From Salvia splendens (taxonomy: Eukaryota; Streptophyta; Magnoliopsida; Lamiales; Lamiaceae): a DNA stretch of 64,000 nucleotides. The notes below the pieces were generated by a model that saw only the letters and a list, made by a program, of their open reading frames with translations, made no database searches and was not told the DNA's origin. Positions 45,594 through 57,848 of the stretch are shown one piece after another (the first letter of the stretch is position 1; each line of letters starts with the position of its first letter). The stretch covers positions 2,108,001-2,172,000 of the forward strand of contig NC_056043.1 of NCBI RefSeq assembly GCF_004379255.2. The letters are read 5' to 3'. The position numbers and the translations under genes were made by a program.

Positions 45594-45852
45594 CTCCCTC
45601 CGTCCCCCATTAATTGTCCACTTTGGTTCTGACACTGGTTTTAAGAAATGTAAACGAAAGTGGGTTAAAAAAGTTAGTAGAATATGAGTCTCACTTTTAT
45701 TTATTGGTTTTATAATAAAATGTGAGTGTAATAAGTTAGTGGAACGTGGAGCCTACTTACATTTATGGTAAAAGTGAAAGTGGACAATTAATGGGGGACG
45801 AACGAAAATGATAAAAGTGGACAATTAATAGGAACGGAGGGTCCGACGGAGT
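45594..45852. mobile_element. Stowaway-like MITE, abutting the Harbinger element
   Basis: Left terminus CTCCCTCCGTCCCCCATTAA after TA (45592-45593), which directly follows the Harbinger TAA duplication. The inner arm TTAATTGTCCACTTT is mirrored by AAAGTGGACAATTAA twice near the right end (about 45775 and 45815), so the right arm is duplicated. It ends near CGGAGTA. No coding capacity. Confidence 0.85.
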
Positions 45853-45880
45853 AAGAAAATACGATCTACGTCGGAATTCG

Positions 45881-46645
45881 GGGTAATTACATGTTTCAAA
45901 CAAAATGTATTACCTTTGTTTCAATTTAGTACAAAAAGTATTAAGTTTACATCTTTCATACAAAATGTTTACTTAGTGTTCCAAAATAATACATATCGTT
46001 AAATCTCTACTAACACCGTTACTTCTAATCACATCATACATACAAAAAGTTTCATCAATGTTTCAAATTTGTACAAAAAAATTTTAAATTAAAACTTTCC
46101 ATTAATTATTTCAAACACATTTATTTTTATTACTCACAAAAATGAAAAACACATAGAAAAAAAATCACCACTCTTCACCATCAAATTAGCGAATTGCATT
46201 TTATTGTCGAAGCTTTCTCATGTAACAATGGAGAATACAACTAAAAAGATATTGAATCTTTTTTGTAAAAATTAAATATTGACTTATGACTGTTTGAAGC
46301 TCAAATTAGTCATTTTGTAAAGATGATATATGAACTTATTTTATATTGTGTTCAATAAAGAATACAATAAAAAATAGAGTATATTGAGAGACAGAATTTT
46401 TTAAACCATGATCAATTGCTGGAAGAATTGATATTGATTGTTATTTTTTTAGAGTGATTAATTGTATTAAATCTCTAATTATTCTTTTATTATGATGATA
46501 AGTTGGATAAATTATAAACTAACTAACGGTGTTTAAAATATTTAACCGAATGTATTATTTTGAAACACTAAGTAAACTTTTTATATGAAATAACTTTTTG
46601 TACTAAATTGAAATAAAACGTTTTGTATGAAACACGTAATTACCC
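45881..46645. mobile_element. Long-TIR fold-back element
   Basis: The left arm starts GGGTAATTACATGTTTCA and the complement of the right arm GGGTAATTACGTGTTTCA. The match continues with gaps for about 140 bp, through CAATTTAGTACAAAAAGT, GTTTACTTAGTGTT and AACACCGTTA. The interior is AT-rich without coding capacity. EcoRI-like GAATTCGG occurs next to both ends, but no clean duplication was found. MULE-like or other MITE; class uncertain. Confidence 0.8.
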
Positions 46646-47187
46646 TTCCGAATTCGGATACAAAGTTTTGGGTCAAACAAAATAATTTCTGTCGAAAATC
46701 ACAATTTTAATTAGAAAGTAGGAAAAAAACAAAATTTTCCATTCTTTCCCTTACATAGTTTGAAAACCAAAGCGCTGACAGTGAAATGTCGGAACCAAAT
46801 CAAACCTCGCCACGCCACAACCGGCAACGGCGTCGGCGCGCATCCATGACAATTCACCTCCTACTGAAACTTCCTCGTACGTATCAATCAACAATCACAA
46901 CATAGCTAGTGCGCTTCTGATTAAACAAACTGAAAACCCCATAAAGCAAAAACACTCGCACTAAGCAAAAGCAAACGACCCAAAAAGCAGCCATTTTTAT
47001 CACACTCCAAAACAAACACTTCCACTCTCCCTTACCCCACATTCTTTCCTTCCTCCCTCAGGAATCAAAAGCACCAAAAAGCAGCGCCACAAAAGAATGA
47101 ATTTTTCCCACTCCTCTTTTTATATATACACTCACAAAAGATTGAATTTTTACCATCTCCGTTCAATCACAGCATTATTGGAAAATC
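46646..47187 (+). promoter_or_regulatory. Promoter and leader of the callose synthase gene
   Basis: Includes CT-rich leader-like sequence (TCCTTCCTCCCTC at about 47046) and a TATATATACAC at about 47120. An upstream ATG at 47097 opens an 86-codon frame that overlaps the true start in another phase. Transcription start is not visible. Confidence 0.5.
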
Positions 47188-50100
47188 ATGGCGAGTTCCA
47201 GTGGGACCAAGGGCGAGCTCAGCCCGAGCTTTCCTTCCAGGAGGGGGGGCTCGAGGGGCCCCACCATGGTGGACCGCGCCGACGACAGTGCAGCAGTAGA
47301 CAGCGAGCTTGTGCCGTCTTCGCTGGCCTCCATCGCCCCCATCCTCCGTGTGGCTAATGAAGTTGAGAAGGAGAATCCCCGAGTTGCTTATTTGTGTAAG
47401 TAGTGTTTCTTGATAATTTGGATTAAATGGATAGTAATGATTGTGATTCTGTAAAATATTATGGTTTTTTTCTTATGGGCCAACCACAGCCCCCCCCCCC
47501 CCCCTGTTTTTTAATGAGTGCATATATTATAGAATATGCCATGATTTTTAAATTTCAATCATCTACTTATTTATTGAAGTAGTGTTGCTACTGATTATGT
47601 TGAGCTTATGCCTTTTGATTTTGGGTGAAATGTTCTGTGGAATATTATGGGTTTTTTTGTTGTTGCTAAGAGCATTGATTCCTTGACTAGATTCAGAGTA
47701 TGGCCCACCTCAAGCCCCCCCTATTTGTTATGATTCCTTATGCCATGATTTGCAAATTTCAATCATCAACCTGTCTATGTAATTATGTATCCTACCTGGC
47801 TTCGATCTGGTTTCGTTGATTATGGAATTATGTTGGAGATTCCAGCCTTTTATGAGTGTGTGGAGTGATAGGAATGGGGAATCAGAAGAGCATCCACTCT
47901 TTTAAGTCCGTGCCCCCCCGGGGACCAAGAATGGGAGACCGTTGGTTTATGAACGAGGAATCTCAGTTGTTCTCCCTTTCCCTGTCTCACCTTTTGAAGA
48001 ATGCATAGTCCATAGTTTACACTTGACCATTCCACTTGGAGGATCAGTTGCTTTATACCTTGATTGTTGACTAAGTTTTCTATTGATGTGGTGGTCTTGG
48101 CTGGTTGATTCTTTAGTTAAAGAAGAATGTTGAATTCAGTGATTAATTTGGAGAATATTCTGTTTCATAATATTTTACCACATAATGATAGTAGAGAATG
48201 TTTGGTTGAATCTGTAGTAGTGTCCTTTTAAGCAAATTGAGAGGATATTCAAAAATATATGAAATTGATGTGTGGCTAATGGATTCACCTTCGATGTATT
48301 TGGCCAACGCACTGCCTTCAGGGACTTATGTTACCACTGTACACGCTGCCAGACTCAGGGCTGGGGGGAAGTGGGGGCCACAAATTTTGAGAAATCTAAA
48401 ATCTTGCATCTGTCACTGCATATTACAAGTTTGAATGTTGAGAAGTTACAATGGCTATTGCTTTTATGCATATATGGTATGTGTGGATGTTTCCTACTCT
48501 GAGTTATTGATTTCTTGTAATTATGGATTAGGCCGTTTCCATGCATTCGAGAAAGCACACCGGATGGACCCTACCTCAAGTGGGCGAGGCATTCGGCAGT
48601 TCAAGACGTATTTGCTGCACAGACTTGAAAAGGTAGGCCTGATGATGTTGGCTTTGGTTTTACTAGATATCAACCCATCTCAGAAAGGGAACTTTCTACT
48701 TTTCTGTTTGGGTTTGATTTGTCGTTATTCAACAGATTCTTGTTGCATTTCTGATCACTTTATATAAGCTCATTTTACTTGTATGCATCCTAATTCTGTT
48801 CATCATTCCGGATACTGTATGGTTGCAGGAAGATGAAGAGACGAAGCCCATACTTGCCTCGAATGATCCAAGAGAAATCCAGAGATTTTATCAGATCTTC
48901 TACGAGAAAAACATCCGAGAGGGCCAATATACCAAAAAACCGTAAGCCTCATCTCAAGTTAATCATACCAAAATAATGTTGGCACATTGTGAATACGCAC
49001 GTTTCGTCCTTATATCGTATTAATTGCCTCTACAGGGAAGAGATGGCTAAGATGTATCAGATTGCTACTGTGTTGCATGATGTCCTTATTACTGTTGTAC
49101 CTCCTGAGAAAGTTGACAATAAGGTTTGGCTTCTGTTGGTTTTGCGTAATTCGCGTCTAATAATTACTCGTATTACTCAACCCAGGATGTTAAATGCAGA
49201 CTCAAAGATATGCAAAAGATGTCGAGGAGAAAAAAGAACAGTACAAGCATTATAACATTCTGCCGTTGTACGCTGTTGGCGTGAAACCAGCAATCATGGA
49301 GCTCCCCGAGGTTTATTTTGTGAAGATTCACGTTATTTACGAAACTTTATTATCGAAATATAAATTTGGATTTGAATGACCAATCTTGTTGTATCTGCTA
49401 ATCAGATAAAAGCAGCACTCAGTGCTATCCAAAGTGTAGATGATCTTCCCATGTTCCAAATGCCTGACGGCGAGGAAAGAAGCGTAGTTGATATTCTCGA
49501 ATGGCTTTCTTTACGCTTTGGTTTCCAGGTTCAGTGAAATGCTCATTTATCCTTCCAATTGGCTTTCTTTACGTTTTGACTGTTAACTCGCGAGATAACT
49601 GAGGTAAGCTGACTTGAGTTTGTTTGGTCTCATGTCGGTGTTGAAGAAAGGGAATGTGGCTAATCAGCGGGAGCACTTGATATTGATTCTTGCTAATATG
49701 GATGTACGGAATAAGAGCCTTCAGGACTATGAACTCGTAAGTGTTTGTTTATTGCTCAATTGCTCGCCTCTTCTTTGTAGTGAACTAGCTGCTTCTTATT
49801 ATCATCCATTTTTCTGTCGAACGGTACTGCAGTTGGATAGCAATACAGTGGAAAAACTGATGGAAAAGGTATTCAAGAATTATCAATCATGGTGTACATA
49901 CTTGCACACTGCATCTAATCTGGAGTAAGTTGTCCTATTTATGGCTACATTATCGCCTAATACCTTAACTAAGCAACGATTTTTAACTTTATCGTTCTGT
50001 TTGCAGATGTCCGAGGGGAGACAGAAGGCAACAGTCACAGCTTCTTTACATTGGACTTTATCTCCTTATCTGGGGTGAAGCTTCAAACCTTCGATTTATG

Positions 50101-53100
50101 CCAGAATGCCTGTGCTATATTTTTCACCGGGTATGCCTCCATATGCTGTCAGCCCGATGAATCGATATATCCTTTTGGGATGAGCTGAATAACTTTGAAA
50201 ATAGTAACTCTTTTGCATTTACCGAATCGCAGATGGCCCATGACATGTATGGAACTCTATTTAACAATGCTCAGCATGTAATCGGAGCTACATCTCAGAC
50301 AGTAGCACCACAAGGCGAGGAGTCGTTTCTGAGGGATGTTGTGACACCTATATATGAGGTTATGCAAAAGGTAGAACTCTCTCTTTATGCTACTTAGTGT
50401 TTAGTTTTTTTGTTTTGGTTTCAAATCTTTTATCTCTATACTTGAAGGAAGCTAGGAGAAACAAAAATGGGAAATCAAGCCACTCGGAGTGGAGGAACTA
50501 CGATGATCTTAACGAATATTTCTGGTAACTTTACTGTCTATTTAGTCGAACTAAACGTGATATCTATGTTTTTTGATTCTTGACTTCCTTTTCGCTTTGT
50601 TCTTAGGACTGACAAGTGTTTTAAGTTGGGGTGGCCTTGGGATCGGAAAGCTGATTTCTTCGTGCATTCCAATGTAATAAAGCCAGTAAACAAGGTATGC
50701 ACTGTGTATTATCGTACAAGGCTCAAGTTCGGTTTTTAAAGCCTGGCATTTTCTCATGTGCATAGGAAAATAACAAGGCTGTAGGAAAGAGAAAACCGAA
50801 GACAAATTTTGTTGAACTGCGTACGTTTTGGCACCTTTACCGGAGTTTCGACAGAATGTGGATCTTCTTCATATTGGCCCTCCAGGTAATTCTAATTGCT
50901 TCTGCTAATTAACTGTTATGGCTTCTTATTAGTCATGATGTGTATGAGAAATTTTCGATACGTTCCCAAGTGTTTTTTCATGACTTCCTTTGGTTTCCTT
51001 AACTAATCAACGTCTGCTTGTCAGGCTATGATTATCATTGCATGGCATCAACGTATATCCTCAAATGCTCTGTTTGACGATAATGTACTCCAAAGTGTCT
51101 CGAGCATCTTCGTCACAGCAGCTATTTTAAATTTTCTACAAGGTAACCTTTTTACCCCTTATCCGCCGTGTATGTTTATGCAGGGATTTCTGTCCTCCTT
51201 TCCTGCTCCGAATGCTATTTCCATTGTAAAATGATTCATAACATCTCTACGATCTTTTCTCCAGCTATCTTGGATATCGTCCTCAGCTTTAATGCCTGGA
51301 GGACCCTGAAATACACTCAGACATTCCGCTACCTTCTGAAACTCGCATTTGCTGTATTTTGGCTCGTAGTCATGCCCATAACATATTCAAGATCTGTTCA
51401 AAACCCAAGAGGGATTATAAGATTCTTCAACACTTTGGGAGGAAATTGGCAGACGCAGTCTCTCTACTACTATTGCGTTGCGATATATTTGGTGCCCAAT
51501 ATACTCTCTGCCATACTATTTTTACTACCTTGTTTGCGGAGATCTATGGAGTGTTCAAACTGGCGCATCATTAGCATCCTAATGTGGTGGTCTCAGGCAA
51601 GTCTTAAGAATTAGTAGTCCTCTTCATAATGGATAATACTTTATGAACTAACGGCCCTCCTCATATTCCAGCCAAAGTTGTATGTCGGAAGAGGAATGCA
51701 CGAAGACATGCTATCCCTTTTAAAGTAAGATAATCACCTTTTATTGTTGTACTATCTGTCTTTGGTTTTTGTATTGCAATTTTATGTATGACTTTAAGAA
51801 CATGCACCTATTAAGAATAACGTGTTCGAAGACTTCTTAGATTAGATCGAGATTGCACCTAACCTTGATGCCAACCTTCTTTTTGCTAGATACACACTCT
51901 ATTGGGTTACACTGATAATAAGCAAGCTTGCATTCAGCTATTATTTTGAGGTAATGTTTCTTTTACAAACTGGAAATTATATTCAAGTTGCTCTTTGAAT
52001 AGTTTTTGTCTTCTCCTACAGATATTCATTTTCTTGTCTTCACTGCGTTTTCATGTTGAATTAGATATTGCCATTGATTCAACCAACATGGATCATCATG
52101 AATCTCAAAGTCAGTAGCTATGACTGGCACGAGTTTTTCCCAAATGGTAATAGCATTTCGATACTAGAGATATTCTGTTTCGTGTTGCTTTTGAGGCCCT
52201 GGCCTAACTCATCTAGCATGAACTGATGCAGTTACTCACAATTCTGCTGTCGTTATTGCAATATGGGCCCCGGTCGTTCTGGTATGTGATGAGAAACTCT
52301 AATCAATGTAATACTTTCTGATAAAAATGTCTTCGACGTTAAAAAGGTTTGTTTGCATATAGGTCTATTTCATGGATACACAAATATGGTATGCGATCTT
52401 CGCTACTATCATTGGTGGGATTTATGGAGCCTTCAGCCATCTTGGAGAGGTCAGATATTTCAGCCATTTGTCAGATAAAATACTAAGCGTACTCTCGGAA
52501 ATTTCATTCATGTGCCGCGTTTCCAAATGTAGATAAGAACTCTTGGTATGTTAAGGGCAAGATTCGAATCTGTTCCCTCAGCTTTCAGCAGACGCCTCGT
52601 TCCATATTCCAAAGACGAAAGCAGACAACACCAGCAGGTATGTAGGTATCTTTGGTCACTCGGTGCTCCAACGTAAATACATTCTAATAAATTATCAAGA
52701 AACTGTTATGGCACAGGATGACACGTTGGAGAGAATAAACATCGCAAAGTTCTCTCAGATGTGGAATGAGTTCATTTTATCCATGAGAAATGAAGATTTG
52801 ATAAGCCACAGGTATAATAATGCTTTAGTTTTAACGTTACTTCAACTACGTGGAATCATCGGAGAATAAACTTCTCACTCTATTCTGTCATAAAGACGTT
52901 TTAACACGATTCATGAAAAATTCCATATTCAATTTCCAGGGAGAGAAATCTGCTGCTTGTGCCATATTCATCGAGTGATGTATCTGTCGTCCAGTGGCCT
53001 CCTTTCTTGCTCGCTAGTAAGGTAAAAATATGTCTACTTTAAACATCTTAACTTTTAACGCACTTTTAGCACAACTCATTGTCATACTATTGATAGATTC

Positions 53101-56100
53101 CGATAGCATTGGACATGGCTAAAGATTTCAAGGAACGGGAAGATGCTGACCTCATCAGGAAAATCAAGAACGATGATTTCATGTATTTTGCAATAATCGA
53201 ATGCTATGAGTCGTTGAGGGACTTGCTTCTCGCTCTTCTGCAGGATAAAGGGGATAAGAAGTAAGTCCACCGTCAGTTTTGCTCGTTTACATTTTCTATC
53301 ATGCTAACACGAGTTGCTTGTATTTTCGGTTCGCCACTCAAGAATTATACTGCAAATTTGTCAAGAAGTGGAAATCAGCCTCCAACAGAAAAGATTCTTG
53401 AAGAAATTCAAGATGAGTGGGCTGCCAATGTTAAGTGATAAGTTGGATAAATTTCTGAACCTATTAGTGAGTTCCATCACTGGTTTTTTCAAATTTTATT
53501 TTATTTTGTTGAAGCAATCTCGATATCTTGCTAACGCTGTATACTATGTTTTTTTAAATCGGAAGATGGAAGACCACGAGGATGACGATATACAGTTATA
53601 CCGGTCTCAGATAATCAACATACTCCAAGATATTGTAGAGATCATCATTCAAGATGTCATGGAGAACGGGCACGAGTATGTCTATCCGAAAATTCCCACT
53701 ATCCGCTAACGTACTAGTTATTTTCAAAAGTTTGATAGTTATCAATTTAATTTTTTTGTGTAGAGTGTTGGCATTCCATCAAGATGAAAGGAAAGAACAG
53801 AAGTTCGAAAGGGTAAACATCGACCTCTTGCAAAGTGGGCCCTGGATGGAGAAGGTATTGATGGTTTCGAATATAAAATCTCCCTTCTGCTTTTTGGCTT
53901 TCGCTCCCGTTTTCCTTTGTTTCATATTCTGCCATACAGGTTGTCAGGCTTCATTTACTTCTGACTGTGAAAGAATCAGCAATCAACGTGCCCATGAATT
54001 TGGAAGCTCGTCGTAGGACTACTTTCTTTGCGAACTCTTTATTCATGATCATGCCAAATGCGCCTAAAGTTCGCAATATGCTCTCTTTCAGGTCAGTTAT
54101 CAAATGGCTGATTACTCATCTTTTCACGTTTCTCTCAGTTTCATATTTCACTACATTTTCTTACATGTTGCTAAATGTTACTTTGTTTGTTCAGTGTTTT
54201 GACTCCTTATTACAAAGAGTCCGTCCTTTATTCAACCGACGAGCTCAACAAAGAAAACGAGGATGGTATTACAACCCTGTTTTATCTTCAGAAAATATAT
54301 CCCGGTGAGTGTTAAGTTTATCGTTTTCGTATAATATCTGGATGGTTCACTAAACTCTTCTATTCTTCTTAACCATTGTAAAGATGAGTGGAAAAACTAC
54401 GAGGAGCGAATCATGGATCCCAAATTCGATGCTGCCAATAAAGACCGTTTAGAGTTGGATCGTCAATGGGTGTCTTACAGGGGCCAAACACTCGCCCGTA
54501 CAGGTCAGAAATTTATAAATGTTAGTATTTCTGAACATTGTTTTATGTGTATATTAATTTTTTGTTTTTCTTTTCGGGGGTCGTTGAATCACCAGTGAGA
54601 GGAATGATGTATTACCGCGAGACTTTGGAGCTTCAGTGTTTTCTGGATTTTGCTGATGATAATGGTTGGTTGAGACTTTCTATAGTTAGGTTTTCTGGTA
54701 TGATGCTTTTAGTGATAAATATTTTCGTATTCTTGGCAGCTATTTTTGGTGGATACCGTGCAATCGATGTAAAGCATAGGGACTACCGAATCCTCAAGGA
54801 AAAAGCAGAAGCTCTAGCCGACATGAAGTTCACTTATGTTGTGTCTTGTCAGGTTTACGGGAACCAGAAAAAATCTAGTGATGCACATGACCGGAGCTGT
54901 TATGTCAATATTTTGAATCTTATGTTGGAGTAAGTTAAAGATTTAAGCTCGTGCATGAGTTTGTCTCCGCATCTATTTGAGTATGATCTATTGACAGTAT
55001 TTCGAAATCTCAAGGTATCCATCGCTACGGATTGCTTATATAGATGAGAGAGAGGAGACTATTGGTGGGATGACGAAAAAGGTTTACTATTCCGTTCTGG
55101 TCAAGGGAGGCGAGAAGCTGGATGAGGTATACGATTAACCTTATCACCGGTCGTACCTATGCCATTTGGTCTAATAGTCATGCATTGCAATTCCAGGAAA
55201 TTTATCGTATCAAGCTTCCCGGTCCTCCAACAGAAATTGGCGAAGGGAAGCCGGAGAATCAAAATCATGCTATCATTTTTACTCGGGGGGAAGCCTTGCA
55301 AACCATAGACATGAATCAGGTCTGCAATCTCTCTCTCTCCCTTTCTTTTCTTTTTCGAATTTACATACACGAGCGAGTAAGTATCTTATTATGTTTTAAT
55401 AGGACAACTACTTCGAAGAGGCTTTCAAAATGCGGAATGTTTTGGAGGAGCTTTTGACGACTCATCATGGAGATCGAACACCAACGATATTAGGACTAAG
55501 GGAGCACATTTTCACAGGAAGGTCTGTATTTGCATTTTGAGGACTAAACACTATTATGAATATGCTTACCTTTTCCTTTGATCAGTGTTTCTTCACTAGC
55601 GTGGTTCATGTCCAATCAAGAAACCAGTTTCGTGACAATCGGTCAAAGAGTTTTGGCAAACCCCCTAAGGTAAATCTGCAGCTTCGTATTCATTAGTCTT
55701 TGAACCATATTTTGGTTGAACATGTCGTGCAATTGCTAATCGTTGCTTTATCCTTGTTATTTTGCAGGGTAAGGTTTCATTATGGACATCCTGATATTTT
55801 CGATCGAATCTTCCACTTGACAAGAGGAGGCATAAGCAAAGCTTCAAAAACGATAAACTTGAGCGAAGACATATTTTCTGGTACTATCAACTCGACGCTC
55901 ATCCATGAATATGCCACAATTTCTAATGTTTGATCGAGCTACCAATTTCAGGCTACAATTCGACACTTAGAAGGGGATACGTCACACATCATGAATATAT
56001 TCAAGTAGGCAAGGGGCGAGACGTTGGCATGAATCAGATATCTCTTTTTGAGGCGAAGGTTGCAAATGGCAATGGGGAGCAGACTCTTAGTCGAGATGTC

Positions 56101-57848
56101 TATCGGCTAGGACATCAATTTGATTTCTACCGGATGCTGTCGTTCTACTTCACCACGATTGGTTTTTACTTCAGTAGCATGGTATACTAGTTCAATTATT
56201 TGTTGAATGATACACATCGTGCATTAAGGCTTCTCTCGCTCTGATACCAACGGTTGTTTCGTAATTTCTTCCAGGTTACTGTCCTTACTGTCTATGTATT
56301 CTTATACGGAAGATTATACATGGCGTTGAGTGGATTGGAAAGGCGTATACTGAGGGATCCGTCCGTTCATCAGAGTAAAGCGCTTGAAGAGGCTTTGGCT
56401 TCACAGTCTTTCTTTCAGCTAGGCTTGTTGCTCATTCTACCCATGGTGATGGAAATAGGCCTCGAACGAGGTTTTCGCAACGCTATTGGTGATTTTATCG
56501 TTATGCAGCTCCAGCTAGCGTCCGTGTTCTTCACATTTCAGCTTGGAACAAAAGCACATTATTTTGGCAGAACGCTTTTACACGGAGGCTCCAAGTACCG
56601 AGCCACAGGCCGTGGTTTTGTCGTGTTTCACGCCAAATTTGCCGATAACTACAGGTTGTATTCTCGTAGCCACTTTGTGAAAGGGTTGGAGCTCTTCATA
56701 TTGTTGATCCTTTATGAGGTCTACGGGCACGCTTCCAGCAGCTCGTCGCTGTACCTCTTCATTACGTTTTCAATGTGGTTCCTCGTGGCGTCCTGGCTGT
56801 TTGCTCCGTTCGTATTCAATCCATCTGGTTTTGAGTGGCAAAAGACGGTAGATGACTGGACGGATTGGAAGAGGTGGATGGGGAACCGTGGTGGCATTGG
56901 GATCGCGCCTGATAAAAGTTGGGAATCGTGGTGGAACGAAGAACAGGAACACTTGAAGTACACGAACCTACGTGGTAAACTGCTTGAGATTCTCCTCTCA
57001 TTTCGATTCTTCATCTACCAATATGGGATTGTCTATCACCTCAAGATATCACAGGGCAACGACGACTTCCTGGTAAGAACATCGCTCTGTTCATGATAAT
57101 TCGTTTCTTGGATTTTTCTACATTTGCTCATCATTCCATTCGATCTTGTGTAGGTTTATGGACTGTCTTGGTTTGTTATGGCAGCTGTGCTTCTGGTACT
57201 AAAGGTATGTTTCGTTACTTGATTCGTTGCCTTAAATCGATATGTTCTGTTTATGCTGAGATAGTTTTCGTCTGTTTCGGAACAGATGGTGTCAATGGGG
57301 AGGCGAAAATTTGGAACCGATTTTCAGCTCATGTTCAGGATTTTGAAAGCACTTCTATTCCTCGGATTCGTGTCAGTGATGACCGTTTTATTCGTGGTGT
57401 GTGGCCTAGTCGTGGGCGATATTTTTGCTGCCATCTTGGCCTTCATGCCCACCGGATGGGCCCTTGTTCTGGTAAGAACACTCTATGCGCGTTTCTCTGG
57501 TCATGGATCGAATCCTCTCTTGCCCCGGAGCTTGTCTTTGGAAGTTATGCATATTTATGATGAGGTTTTGCATTAGTATATCTTAGTATATGAACCATGG
57601 TTGTGCAGATTGCTCAAGCATGTAGGCCTTGTTTGAAACGAATCGGGGCGTGGGACTCGGTGAGGGAGTTGGCTCGGGCGTTTGAAGCAGTGATGGGGAT
57701 GGTGATCTTCATGCCCATCGTGGTGCTGTCGTGGTTCCCCTTCGTGTCTGAGTTCCAGACGCGTCTCCTCTTCAACCAAGCCTTCAGTCGAGGACTCCAG
57801 ATTTCGATGATTTTGGCTGGGAAGAAAGACAAGGCGTCCTTCACTTGA
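47188..57848 (+). CDS. CALS7: Callose synthase 7-like (glucan synthase-like, GT48)
   Basis: About 40 exons, beginning 47188-47395, 48532-48632, 48829-48941, 49036-49123, 49200-49310, 49406-49528 and 49651-49736; every join I checked is GT-AG and in phase. It makes beta-1,3-glucan from UDP-glucose at the plasma membrane. The N-terminus has [20 protein letters not shown] and the Vta1-like cytosolic part ([24 protein letters not shown]). The FKS1 domain follows ([35 protein letters not shown]). The central GT48 catalytic loop has [58 protein letters not shown], and [17 protein letters not shown]. Around a dozen membrane spans flank it. The C-terminus [17 protein letters not shown] is the CALS7 form. 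In Arabidopsis CALS7 deposits callose at sieve plates. No disruption was seen. Confidence 0.95.
47490..47504 (+). repeat. Poly-C run in callose synthase intron 1
   Basis: Fifteen consecutive C in intron 1; length may be uncertain as homopolymers are error-prone. Confidence 0.8.
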
